DNA from: Termitomyces sp. T153
Taxonomy: Eukaryota > Basidiomycota > Agaricomycetes > Agaricales > Lyophyllaceae
Assembly: GCA_018296165.2 (NCBI GenBank)
Contig: JACKQL020000015.1
Coordinates: 930,001-994,000 of the forward strand
Direction: 5' to 3'
Length of the DNA: 64,000 nucleotides
Shown in pieces: positions 46,067 through 57,216 of this stretch. How positions within the stretch are numbered: position 1 is the stretch's first letter; the number at the start of each line of letters is the position of its first letter. The translations under genes and the position numbers were made by a program. The notes under the pieces are model-generated. The model was not told where the DNA came from. It made no database searches and worked only from the letters and a program-made list of their open reading frames with translations.

Positions 46067-49000
46067 CTCCCTTACCCCGCTCGTAATGTCTGCACTAACT
46101 CTGCACACACATCCGACAAACACCTCCGATGTCTATGACTGGCCTATGCCTGAAAACCACTATGATTCATATTGCCCCGCCCAATTTGCCAAGGCACATT
46201 GAGTCGCAGATCTGACACAAAATGCCCCTTCCACCCCAGTTACATCCATACAATGGCTCTATCCAGGGACACCCTCTTACAGCTCCCACACTCCTCCACC
46301 ATCTCTGCCAGCTCTGCCCCCCCACAGAGGCTGACCCCAACATCACCAAAGCTTCACCCAAAACCCCGGCAACAATTCAACCCAGTGCTCAACAACTTGT
46401 CCGACACCGCACCCTCACCCCTCCAACAACAATAGCAAAAGCCCCGCCGGGGAAAATTGCTCACCACATGAAAGACCAATCACCAACCTCACCCAAGACA
46501 ACAAAGAGACCTCCAAGAACACATTCCCCCGAACCCCGCCTTTGGACCCTCCAACCCACAGCAGCCCTGTACACCATCAGGAACAGACCCAGCAGGTTCC
46601 TGACAATATTGAGTCTGCCCACAACCCCAATAGCAGAACCCTGCCACCAGATCATCTGACTTTCACACCCATCCCCAAGAAAGTCCACTCTCCAAAGCTA
46701 GCCCCACTGCTGACTGGAATCAAACCCAACCCAGCAACCCCATCCACAATGACGCAAGATTCCGAGACCAATGCTACCCCCCGATTACAGAACCCACTTC
46801 TGGGATCAGTTAGGACCCCCCAGTCAACTTGGCTGTCACCTCCGCCAACAAATGAAGGGGCCCCGACGCCTCTGACCTGACCCTAACAACCTCGGAACAA
46901 GACCGAGAAATCCCCGAGCTTCTAGGCGGTCAAAAAAGGAACAGCTACGCACCCCACCCCGCTGCTTGAAGCATAGCCCAAAGTTAACGAGGAGAACCAC
47001 GGCACCCTGACTCTCAATGACAAACAACTCCGGACCCCCACCCACTACTTCAGCACCTGCCTACTACCTCAACACCTTCTTCCGTATGATCCAGAACCTC
47101 CAACATTAAAGGCCCTTGATGCCGACCCTCCCCGCACACCACCCCCAGACGTAAACTCTGCCACTAGACTCTGCCACCTCCCATGAAGTAACCCCCAGCA
47201 TAGGAGTTACCCCGAACTAACTATAGGAAAAATGACCCTATACAAAGTAGTTCCTGAAGTACTCTAAAACCGCTGACCTGTTCACATAAGGGAGGGAGAA
47301 GCCCCACCATCATCCTAGAGACTGTCAATCAACCCACTCAAACGTCCTGACAACCCAAAGAGCATATGCTCCGACATCCGTGGAGGACTTCCCTGCCAGG
47401 ACCGACAACCCAAATAACCCTGTGCTGACTCAAAGCTGCCCCGATCCACCCCTCTGACCCACTCCGGATTCTAGCAACACGACTCTGGGGCCCCCACTCC
47501 AACTCCGATATCCAACCAAGGGGACCTACGACACCAGCTCCACACTCCATACAACCCTGCCCCTACACCAGAAGATGTTCCTCAAGTGGGGACCGCATCA
47601 ACAGAGTAACCAGAAACAAACCCCATGCAAAGTAATCCCCCCAGAGTACCCTAAAAGTTGCTGATGCCTTCTCCAAGAAGCAAGCAGTGCTTCTCCTCAC
47701 TGCCACCCACCCACATTTGCAACAAAATCCAGACTGCTCCAGAGCACGAATGAAGAATTGCTCCGACCCCACTGTGACTCCCAGGGAGTCCCACACCAAT
47801 GCTTCCCCGCAACTGACTTCCCCGCTGCCCTCCAACAATTGTGAACAACCATCTCCCCCCATCCAAGCTTAGCTCCAGGAGCCACCGCCACTCCTACACG
47901 ACAACTCCGCTGCTCAGCAAAAATCCCCCACTCTGGAGCTCTCCCTCCTATTCGCGACACAACCCCACCAACAAGTTAAGACCCAACCCCAATCCCCGCA
48001 TCAACCCCGGACCCCTGGTACTTGCGCTTGGAACGGCGGACCAACAAAATGCACCTCAGACCCCTTCCTCTGCCCGCACCACCCCCAAAGCCAACACAAC
48101 CAACAAACCCCCCACTGAGTAACCCTTGTGTTGACTCTGGGACTGCCAACTTCTTCGCCAACAAAAGAACCACCGACCCCCAGAAGGAACAACCCACAGA
48201 ACGAGCCCTGAAGCATCTCCGCTGAGGCGAGCCATTCCCCAACCAGCCCCCGTGCTGCCCCTGCCCAAAGAAGCATCCACCAATACAACCCCAACAGACC
48301 TCCAAACTCTAGGGAGTGTCAGAAATACATAAGACCCCTCTGTCTGTCTCTGGACTTATCCTGGGTCAGGAAAGCAATGTCATGTAGATGACCCAGAACC
48401 TTCAAATTTCGGCTCCAGACCCAAAGAAACTGGTTGGGACTGATCACTCTGCACCCCGCCCCCTCGGTCATCAACACTCCGGAGCACACCAAAGCACCAC
48501 CCAAACATGCCCACCCACAGACGCAATACTCCGGAGCATGACTTTGACCCGGACCAACACCCTGGAGCACAGCAAAGCCCAATCCCGAGTGCCCTTTACC
48601 AAATACAATACTCCAGAGCTCGCCCCGCACAACCCCACCAAATGAAAACCTCCGGGCATCCTCAACCAAGGAATTGCAACTCTAAGGGAGTACCACTGCC
48701 TCTATGCTGACCAATTCCACAGCACAGATGGCACAGAAAACAGCCCCCTGCAACTTACAGGGACCACCCTATCCTGGGGGCTCTGCCGCTAAGCCACTAG
48801 GGACTCCCTCCTCTGACCAACTGCGCCCCAAGGACAAACCTCACCCCACCACCCCCACCATTGTCAAAAAGGACCCCCACCACCCTGCCACCTGCATCGG
48901 CACAAAGGCCAGACCACTGGAAGACTCCGCCCCTCCCACCAGCTGCACCAACAAAAGACCAAAGCCCCGACCACCCCAAACACACGTTGAAGACCCAGAG

Positions 49001-49437
49001 GTCCACCCCCTTGAACCAGCACAACACACATCTCCACTGCAGACTGAGGAAAACTCCTACACCCTGGATCTGAGACCCCAAAGATCAAACCCAGCAACGC
49101 CGCTAACAAATGCCACAGAACTCTGCAGGAAGACTCCCAACACTCCTGCCAAGCCTTGGAACTCTTCCTATGGCGCTCCGCCCCGCCCCGACAACCCTGG
49201 GGCTAGCCGACACAGATGGCACTAGTGGGCCTAACTCCCACCTCTGGATCCACTAGGGATTCAACTCCCACCAGCACCCCTGCGTGTTTCACTTACCTCA
49301 CCCTCACACAAATTAAAGTCTCACTTGACACATCCAGGAACGACGAGGAAGCATTGAAAAGTACAAAAAATATACTATACAAGGCAGAACAGGGCAGCAA
49401 ACTCAAAGATGACAAGAAGTGGGGCCCAGCTGCCCCC

Positions 49438-51074
49438 TCACTCCTCCCCTGGAACCCCCACCATCCCTACCCCCAAATCAATCTCCATCTGGGCCTGCAC
49501 CACTGCCAAGACCTCTGCCAGCCCTGGCAAAGCCTCTCCTATGTCTGCCGCCACTTTCCACCACAACCCCGGGGCCACCGCATTACGCCGTCGATGTCCC
49601 GCCAGCAACCTCCCCACCCTTGCCATCCCCTGCTGCAACTCTGGAGGCTGACCCACGGGCATCTGCGCCAACCCATCTTGGATTGACACAAACGCTGCAG
49701 AGGCACCATCCAAGAGAACCTGGTGCTCCTGCACCCAACCTGGCCCTGAACACGATCCATTTAGTAACAGGTGGAGAAGTGGGAACAACACTTACAAAGG
49801 ATCCCCGCACGCCCTGAAGCGGCCTCATTGGCCAGCCAATCCTCCCTCTGCCTTGCTACCTCCAACTCTGCCTGTAGCGGACCACCCTCCGGCGCCATTT
49901 TCTGCTCCTCCGCCTCCTCCGTGGGCCACACCCCCCACTGCATTGGACACTCCTGCAAGCCCCATATCTCCGGCACTCACTCCAGCGCCACCCACACTGA
50001 GGTGTTCCACGCCTGCTCCAACGCCTCCTTCTCTGCTCGTGCCATGTCTCAATCCTCCCTTGCCTGTTGAAGCTCCCCCTCCCACGCTGTCAGCGCCGCC
50101 ATTAGCACCTCCACCCACTTGCGAAGGAAGACCTCCGTGATCAAAGGTGGGGGCTCCGGAGAACTTGATGCCCGTCCCAAGGCCACATCCGGGGTAGGAG
50201 AGTGAACATGAAACCCCGGAAGATCCGCCATCAGCTTGTACCCCCGCGGCCTCTTGCTGGGCCCCACCCCCGACAGCGGGGAAGCTCTCTGCTTCCCATG
50301 GTCTGCCGCCAAGGATGCCCCCTCCCTCCGCCCACCCCGTGAAGGCTCCATCTGCCCTGCAGACCACCCCGCGCTCACCTCCCCCAACATCTGGGTCTTC
50401 TGCACCTCGCCCAGCTGACTCCACACCCAGTCCTCATCTCACCCCTGCTCCATGGCAATGCACGCCACTTGCCACTCCAACAAGATTGAGCACTTCTCAT
50501 GGCTTGCACAACACAGAAGGCAAACGGAAGTGTCATGCTGTGAGCCCACGGAAGGCGCATCAAAGATGCAGGCCTCACTCTGCCATGCACAGAGAACACA
50601 CTGAGAACAACGGATTAGCACATGTGACAAAGGAGAACTCAAAGTCTCACCGGGGCCTTGTTTTGGCACCATTTCAGTGTCAGGGGGCCCCGAGCCCATG
50701 CCAATACCCTTGCAAACTCCTCCGCTGTCACCTCTGCCTGAGGGATTCACTGCAGTGGAGGGACCCCTTCCACATCCCCCGCCACCAATCAGGGCACTGC
50801 AGGACAAAATTTGGCCCGCCTAGGGCCCCCTGGAGAACCCACCACCACCGCGGACAACTCTGCAGAACTCCGTCAGCCAACCTGAAGAAACAGGTCGATG
50901 CTGCTCACAACTCCGGTATATTGTACCAGCTTGACACCAACGCTCAAACTCCTCCCCCTCACTGTTGTACACAATCACCACATCTGCATCTGAAATCAAT
51001 GGGGCGGGGGAAGCGGCTGAATAACTGGGAGGGGACATGACAAAGAATTCAAGGGAGCCCTGGAGTACATCCAA
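49438..51074 (-). pseudogene. antisense spliced gene-like unit of the LTR element
   Basis: Coding direction is opposite to the element. In order: DADVVIVYNSEGEEFERWC (about 51,000-50,940), a linker, the cysteine-rich RCSQCVLCAWQSEACIF...CLLCCASHEKCSI (about 50,600-50,500), KRPRGYKLMADLPGFHV, SSSPEPPPLITEVFLRKW, and a coiled-coil stretch AELEVARQREDWLANEAAS. Exon 1 ends at 49,796; the intron is 49,795-49,740 (56 bp, GTAAGT...CCAG). Exon 2 (49,739-49,438) reads CWVQEHQVLLDGASAAF, HRRRNAVAPGLWW and VVQAQMEIDLGV. At least three TGA codons interrupt exon 1, at places where TGG or CGA would fit, so this copy is probably inactive. The Cys pattern (C-x2-C, later C-x2-C...C) suggests metal binding; the function is unknown. 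Similar Cys/coiled-coil proteins exist as multicopy hypotheticals in Agaricomycetes (from memory). Confidence 0.65.
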
Positions 51075-51242
51075 GGCCTTTTAATTGATTAGGAAGAACC
51101 CCCTGATGAAGTGGCAGCCACGCTTCAACTTCACCTCCTACACCACCGTCACTCGCTGTGGATTGATCAATATTACTGGGCTTTGACTCCCACGCCCCAC
51201 CAATCCCTGACCTGCTCCCCGCATCTTGAGGGTCTCGATGCT

Positions 51243-51252
51243 GAAGGGGGGG
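51243..51252 (+). other. polypurine tract
   Basis: GAAGGGGGGG, three bases before the 3' LTR, the expected plus-strand primer for reverse transcription. Confidence 0.65.
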
Positions 51253-51255
51253 TGA

Positions 51256-52402
51256 TGTCACGACCCATTCCCTGAAGCCCCGTACACCGCCTGACAAACC
51301 CCCGTTCCCCTGGAACCCCCCCAATGCTTTGTCAAACTTCCCCAGCACTCCGCACCTACTCCAGCTAACTCCAACACATTCTTGGCTAACTCCGACGGCC
51401 CCCTGGCCAACTCTGACGTCTTCCCTGCAGCCGCCGGCACCTTCCCTGGACTTCCTGAGCCCCTGAGACCACTCCTCCGCCGTGCCTGACCCCATTACAC
51501 ATCATCAACTTGACACCCTGGCTCCCCTGACTTACCCTGGAGTATCACAACAACCTCAGAACGGACTGCATCACAATTGATCCCATCAACATATCAATGC
51601 AGCCCGCTCTCTGGTCGTAACCAACACCCATCAACTCTGCTGAGCTCTGCCAAGCCCCGCCACCACAGCCAACGTTCCCAAAGCTCTTCAGTAGTCAGTA
51701 TATAAGACATAGAGTAGCTCCTCGTACTCTAGTCTTGAGATTATCTACTTACCTACGTACCGGCCTTTCCTGATGTGTTCCTGATTGTTTCTTCTCGTGT
51801 TTTGTGTCCCATGTCTCATTTTCCTTATTCTCAGTCTCCCAGTCTTATCTCATCTCTGTTCTGTTATCTTTTCATTATCATTCCATGTCTCTGCCTGAAT
51901 CTATTCTCGTTCTCTTCTTGTCTTTGTCTCATTTTGTTCGACTCCATCTCATCCCGTTTGATTCTGTCTATTGTGTTCAAGTCCTCTCGACCATAACATC
52001 CTCACAAACTCCGCAGTTACAATTACAAACCTCTGACACTCATTACCAACCCTGGACCCTGCTATACACTTGGCTCCAAACCCCATCAACCCCTGTTGAT
52101 CCCCCATCAGAACTCCGGCTCCACTCCTGTCATCCGCATAGCCTCCGCCTCCTCCGCACCCGCAATACTCACACATGGACTTATGCCTGAACCCCGCCAA
52201 GCCCGTCCCCCTTCCCCGCAACTCATCCTCTACTCCTCTGGACCTCCCCGGACTTGCTTGGATCAATTTCCCCTGGCTATCCTCACAAGTCCCCAGTGTT
52301 TGGAATACCTCCGAGTGCCCGGTTGTCAGTGCAGGGAATCACGTCCGCCTAGTAAGGACTCGCCCAGTGTAGCTGAGCCCCCGTGGTCAGCAGAACCTGA
52401 CA
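51256..52402 (+). repeat. 3' LTR
   Basis: 1,147 bp, TGTCACGACCC ... AACCTGACA. It is nearly identical to the 5' LTR after the first ~250 bp. In the first 250 bp it is closer to the reversed LTR at 43,764-44,875 than to the 5' LTR of its own element. Confidence 0.87.
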
Positions 52403-52860
52403 CAATGTACTCATCCAGTGTACACTTCCCTTGTCCATACTGCTCCCTACTGCATAGCATCAAGGCTGTGGTCTTGGCAGGGTCTAATGGAAAAAACTCT
52501 GCATGGAAGTCCTTCTCAAAGGTGGCCCAGTCTGGAAAGCTTCCAACACCTCTGGAGTGATGGAAGACTCACAGCACATAAGTAGAGGCATATTCAGTCT
52601 TCATGTATGATAGTACCCAGGCTATTTTCAATGCATCAGAGTCAAAGGCATTCCTGCTGAGGTGAATATAGATGAGGCAGGACTGCAGGAATTGCTCCCT
52701 GCCAGAGCAGGTGCCATCATACATGTCTGGTAGTGCAGGATGCAGAATCTGTGGCTGTAAGGTCACCAGAGCTGCAGGGATGGGTGCAGTTGCAGTTGGG
52801 GCTGGTTCCATGGCTGCAGAAGGGGCAGAGTCAGGGGGTAGGCATTTGAGCAGCACCTAG
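52403..52860 (-). pseudogene. Ty3/gypsy gag fragment
   Basis: Minus-strand gag text: MYDGTCSGREQFLQSC, SDALKIAWVLSYMKTEYAS, WATFEKDFHAEFFPLDP and SREQYGQGKCTLDEYI, broken off at the first base after the 3' LTR. One in-frame stop falls after ASTYVL. It is related to, but clearly distinct from, the gag at 40,380-41,000, so it comes from another subfamily. CpG-depleted. Confidence 0.8.
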
Positions 52861-53142
52861 AGGGATTGGGAGATAAGATCATTTGTTTAACAGAGGATAG
52901 AGAGTTTGGTAGTATAGTGGGTGAGAGATGATTGTGTTAATTGCACCTGGGTTTCTAGGTGAAGCAGGCAAGGTCCAGGCTTTGTCCTATGGGGCCAGGG
53001 CCTCCAAGGGTGTGTCTGAATTGGCAAGCTGAGACATAGAACTCTGCAGTGTTTAGTCCTGGTGGGGAAGTGATGGGTAGCAGCTCAGAGGTTCCTTGCA
53101 GCTATGAGGGGCTTCCAGACCAGTTTTAGGAGACTTGTTCTG
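52861..53142. other. repeat-island debris, unassigned
   Basis: CpG-poor, no readable coding sense. Probably upstream leader of the gag fragment's element. Confidence 0.35.
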
Positions 53143-53513
53143 CTATAAGGGCAACCTCCAGAGCAGCAGATCAGAGTCATGCAGCTAGCAGAGGGGAATC
53201 CAAAGTATATTAGTGGAGTAGACAATGATACAATCAGTAACTAATCACTTAGCAGAGTGGAATCCAAAGAGAACAAGTCTGAGGATCCCTGCTGCTCAGT
53301 GCAGCACATCAGTGGGTGGCAGAGGCATGGAAACTACTATACAGATGACCAGAGTTACTCCTAACCCTAGGGCAATAATTGCTGAGGTAATATGGAGAAC
53401 CCCGCAGTTCTCCAGAGATCTCTGGGGCTCTTTCTGGAACCCTGGAGACATCAAACAAGCTGCAGAGGTGCTGGAACAAGTTGCGGAGGTCGGAAGTAGA
53501 AGTCCCCTGACAT
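53143..53513 (+). repeat. dispersed repeat, copy 2 (pair with 37,837-38,196)
   Basis: Same order of motifs as copy 1, from AAGGGCAACC through TAATCACTTAGCAGAG to AAGTCCCCTGACA. It has slightly more CpG than copy 1. Confidence 0.65.
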
Positions 53514-55334
53514 TGGCCTTGTTTCAAACTCAGCACAAACTCCAATTCACAAAGGTGTTTGTGACTTGGTTACACTCAGCCTCATAAATTGAATGTAGTA
53601 AGGTAGAAATTTTATTGATTTAGTCAAAAAGAGCAACCAGGCCAAACCTTTGAACAAAGTTCAAAATTCAAATATAATAAAATTGTACACCTGAAGCTAC
53701 TGGATGCTCATAGGCCCAAGAACTCCACTCCCTGGGGAATTCCAAGCTGTGGCACATAGTTGTTTGGCTCAACATGCTCAAATTCCCTCCTTTTATACTC
53801 CACAGTCTGTGCATGGACCATGACTATTCATCATCCCAGGAGTGTGGTCGACCGGTCGCTGGGCCGCATGGCCGGGCCTTGGCAACCATCCGCCTATTTT
53901 TGGCATTGGGCTATTCGGGTTCAATCATGCCGAGGTCTAGGCTGATCTCCAGTCTGCCCTGTTCCTCTCTTTGTCCTCTCCTCCTGCCTGCAGGTCCTCG
54001 TCAATGTGGGCTTCAGGGTTGTTTGGTTGAAGTTGGTGGTCAGTGGAAGGGGGAGGCTAGTCCTGGGTCAAGGGGAGGGAAGGTTGTAGGCCCGACCTCG
54101 AATTGTTATCTAAGGTCAGTTCTCAGCCCTGCCATCAAATTTTGATGGCTGGCTTCCTGGCCGTCATCGACTGACTTTGGGCTCGTTTTTCATTGGTTTC
54201 ATACAGGAGTTTCTACTTTTCTGACTTATGCGCTACATCTATAGTTTTCAGCGTTTTTACCAGCTTACAGTTTTCAGCTGTTTTTATTTGTAAATTATAT
54301 CTTTTTACTGCCGATCTCATTGTTGAGACCGGCGCATCAATATCTGCATGCAAAACTTTGCTTGGTTCTCGCTTTTATCGCTCGCAAGTTTGGGCATATC
54401 GCGGATTTCCCACTTCCGTGCCTTCTTCAAAGGGGAAATACCTCATTGAGAGCGAAACTCATTGGAAAGTCCTAACAAATGCTATATATGAAATCTCGCA
54501 CTCATCAAAATTATATGAGTTGAAAAATCTCCCCGAAGTACGCGATGGCCGCTGGAAGGATAACACTTTTGCTTTTCTGAGAACCCCATAATAATCAATG
54601 GTTTGTCCCGTCGACGTCGCCGCCAAAGTGACAACATGCGCATATGCCAGTCTTTCTTCCGGATGGACAAATTGTTGACTCTCGGAGTGACATCAAGCAC
54701 GAGCAATGTACACTGATTCCGGATTAACATAAGGGCTGCTCAATTGTTGTGGTACAACAGTGCAATTACAGTTTGAAAGTGGTACAGTGTGAACGTAACT
54801 CCAAATCCGCTGTTTGCGGAGGATGGGAAGCTGGTCACTTAGTAGAGTCTTCCACAAATGGGAAGCATCCGTTCGGTTGAGAATACATACTCACAATGGG
54901 CCATCGTTGATTACTAGGATGATTGGTGACGACCTTAGTTTTCTTATCATACTTTGAGCTTCTCCCTTGCGAAGTTCTTCTCATTGCTTTGGACCAGCTA
55001 CAAAATCACTTCAGGTTTTCAGCACGGGTTGAGCCCGACCGAGTGCCCAGGTATGGTTCCTGGCGGCAACAGCGGACTTGGAATTACATTCAAACTGTAA
55101 CCTGTACCGAACCGTACCACGGGAATTGAGCAACCCTATACTGGTTGAGTGACTTCTATAAATGAGAGATACCCCATTAAATCAAAATCCGACTCGGAAC
55201 ATTCATCTGACAAGAAGATGAGAAGATGAGACAGTAATAGCCCAAATGGATTACTAGAAGAAGAAAAAGTCTGCATACATATAGGCTCGAAAGTACTTCG
55301 ACCCACGGACAGTTAGATCCGAACAACGCACAAT
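53514..55334. other. right margin of repeat island and host intergenic DNA
   Basis: CpG becomes common again at about 53,830, which I take as the island's right edge. From there to 55,334 I find no gene. Open frames at 53,774-54,145 and 54,193-54,591 have no recognisable content. Confidence 0.45.
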
Positions 55335-55861
55335 ATGCCCAGTGTTCCTCCCACTCAAACGTTGTATTTCGCCTATGGAAGTAACCTGTGGCTTGACCAA
55401 ATGAGGCGCAGGTGTCCTGGGAGTACATACGTTGGTACGGCAATCCTTTCGCAATGGTCAGTTTCTGAATTTCAGGATCTACGTCAATCCCTTGAATTCA
55501 CTATACATCTAGGAAGTGGATTATTTGTAGTGCTGGTTACGCCAATATCGTCCCATCCCCAGACGACATAGTATATGGCATGATCTACACACTGACCCCC
55601 GAAGACGAGGCCAAGCTAGACGGATACGAGGGGGTGCCATACAATTATCTCAAATACACGTTACCTGTGAAGGTATTAAAGGGAGAGGGCCAAGGAACCT
55701 CAATCGACGCACTCGTCTATGTGGATGTTGAACGCTTGGATGAGGGTCCTCCACGACACGAATACATCGCTCGCATTAATCATGCTTTCAAAGATGGAAA
55801 GCGTGAGGGAATACCCCAGACATATATCGACAAGTACATCAGGAAGTTCATTCCCAAGTAA
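55335..55861 (+). CDS. gamma-glutamylcyclotransferase-like protein (GGCT/AIG2 fold)
   Basis: Two exons, 55335-55456 and 55513-55861, about 156 residues, the family's usual size. The YFAYGSNL glycine-rich substrate loop is near the N-terminus. GYANIVPSPDDIVYGMIYTL follows the intron, and the catalytic Glu is expected in DGYEGVPYNY. The C-terminus INHAFKDGKREGIPQTYIDKYIRKFIPK is typical of the fungal members. It probably forms 5-oxoproline from gamma-glutamyl dipeptides in glutathione turnover, though the AIG2-type branch has other substrates. Confidence 0.87.
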
Positions 55862-56088
55862 TCATCATCGAAGATTTGATGGACAGTGCATTGCTAGTAA
55901 TACCTTTGTATTCAAGAAAGAATAGAGTGGATTGTGTAGTGGCCTGTGGTTGAGAAAGCATAAGTCCGAGATATGGTTGCTTAGTCTGATATATGGTTGC
56001 TTATGAAAATTCTAAGACGAAACAAGTGCAGTCTAGTACGAAGCGGAATGAACGCTCAGACGCACAAAATTAATGTATGGATAGGTGC
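55862..56088. other. intergenic between convergent genes
   Basis: 227 bp shared 3' flanks. Holds a short direct repeat of ATATGGTTGCTTA; nothing else. Confidence 0.45.
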
Positions 56089-57216
56089 TTAATTGACCTT
56101 GGGTGTAGCAACGTCCCATGGACCACGAATTTCACTAGTTATTTTAATGAGAATTGACGAATAAAGTAGAAGGGTGCCATACTTTTTGTACCGTTGGGCC
56201 CAAACGAGGAACGCAGGAGCCAAAAAGGTGATAAAAAAAAACGCAATAAAAAATATACACATGACCGTCCATGATAGTGACGCAGTAAGCGCTAGTGCTA
56301 TAAGGGCCAAGCTAAAGGTCATCAGGAACTGCACGAGGGTGGAAGACACCTAAAGTATCGTCAGCAAGGGAGCTACGCAGTCCTAGTATAGAGTACTACC
56401 TGTAAACGATGTCGCAATATTGGGAAAAGTGCAAATGCCTGCACTGAAAATAAGATGAGAGCAAAAACATCGATATCCGCTGTGAGGCGAGACGCCAGAA
56501 CAACAGAGGCAGAAATAGCAGCATTCATGGACAGGACAGAGGTCAATCTGCAAATACATCAACAGAAACAGATAATGCTGGCTCGAAACCCCATACCCTT
56601 CCTGGAGTTTCTGATAGGAACGTCGAACCCCGTAGTCTGCGAGGAGGGCATTCAGAACGAAAAGAATGGCCGACAGTGCCCAAATCGAGTCAGAAGATGT
56701 CGCAGCTGTCAGCGTTCTAAGCACAGGAGACAGTGACATGAGCGCAAGAAATATCAAGATAGAAGATTTAATAGTCTTGAGGTCTGTGCCCCTGTTTCGT
56801 ATGAACGTCGCCTCAACAGAAAAGGATCACTCACGATTCGCGTATCTATCTTCCTTGGACGTGGTATGGTTCCCCCATGACCAGATGGTATAACCGGCAA
56901 CGAAACAACCCACAGAAATCAAGATCAAAGAGCGTGGGTCAACCATATGTTCTTTCAGGCGAACAAATGTTGCCAGAAAGATGAATATTGTGGCAACATG
57001 CTGTGTAATGGCGCAAGACAACAGAACCAGCGGCCAATAGGTATATGGGGTGAAGTTGACTGACCCGACGCGTCATTGGCACGCCCCTCGTCAACGATGC
57101 AAGGGCTCACCATTCCTCCTGAGAGCCGAGAGGAACTGTCGCGGAATATGATTATCTGCGAACGGTTGCTTCTTCCAGAGAACCTTTTCCCAATCTTTAT
57201 CGAATGACTTGGGCAT
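56089..57216 (-). CDS. GPI2: GPI-GlcNAc transferase subunit GPI2/PIG-C
   Basis: ER membrane subunit of the complex that makes GlcNAc-PI, the first step of GPI-anchor synthesis. Start at 57216: MPKSFDKDWEKVLWKKQPFA, DNHIPRQFLSALRRN, which is the family N-terminus. After an intron come NFTPYTYWPLVLLSCAITQH and HVATIFIFLATFVRLKEH, then SLILISVGCFVAGYTIWSW, LTAATSSDSIWALSAILFVL NALLADYG, and further helices (FLMTFSLALIALALTASL, FFIAFFFITFLAPAFLVW). It ends EIRGPWDVATPKVN at 56089. Multiple hydrophobic helices and several small introns. It faces PRE2 across a very short shared promoter. Confidence 0.9.

Larger units (their letters stand above)
44908..52402 (+). mobile_element. full-length non-autonomous LTR retrotransposon (LARD-like)
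   Basis: 7,495 bp: 5' LTR 44,908-46,053, internal 46,054-51,255, 3' LTR 51,256-52,402. The primer-binding region abuts the 5' LTR and a purine tract GAAGGGGGGG (51,243-51,252) precedes the 3' LTR. Both strands of the 5.2-kb interior were read for gag, protease, RT, RNase H and integrase and none was found, so mobilisation would need a partner in trans. The sense strand is strikingly C-rich and G-poor. The only protein-like content is the antisense unit at 49,438-51,074. No target-site duplication is evident: TACAA lies left, CAATG right, and the left flank is itself an LTR tip. The two LTRs differ clearly in their first 250 bp and are nearly the same afterwards, so they may not stem from one insertion. 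Confidence 0.8.

Noticed and set aside
46053..46070. tRNA-primed primer-binding site
   Set aside because: No TGG start and no fit to initiator-Met or other usual tRNA 3' ends; the self-complement is perfect instead.
49825..50424. 199-codon Gly-rich minus-strand frame
   Set aside because: Different frame from the conserved antisense exon 1. Its Gly/Ala/Val content comes from the G-rich strand.
50315..51040. 241-codon plus-strand frame in the young element
   Set aside because: Long because the strand is stop-poor and C-rich. Pro/His/Ser text without gag or pol features, and the opposite strand holds the conserved reading.
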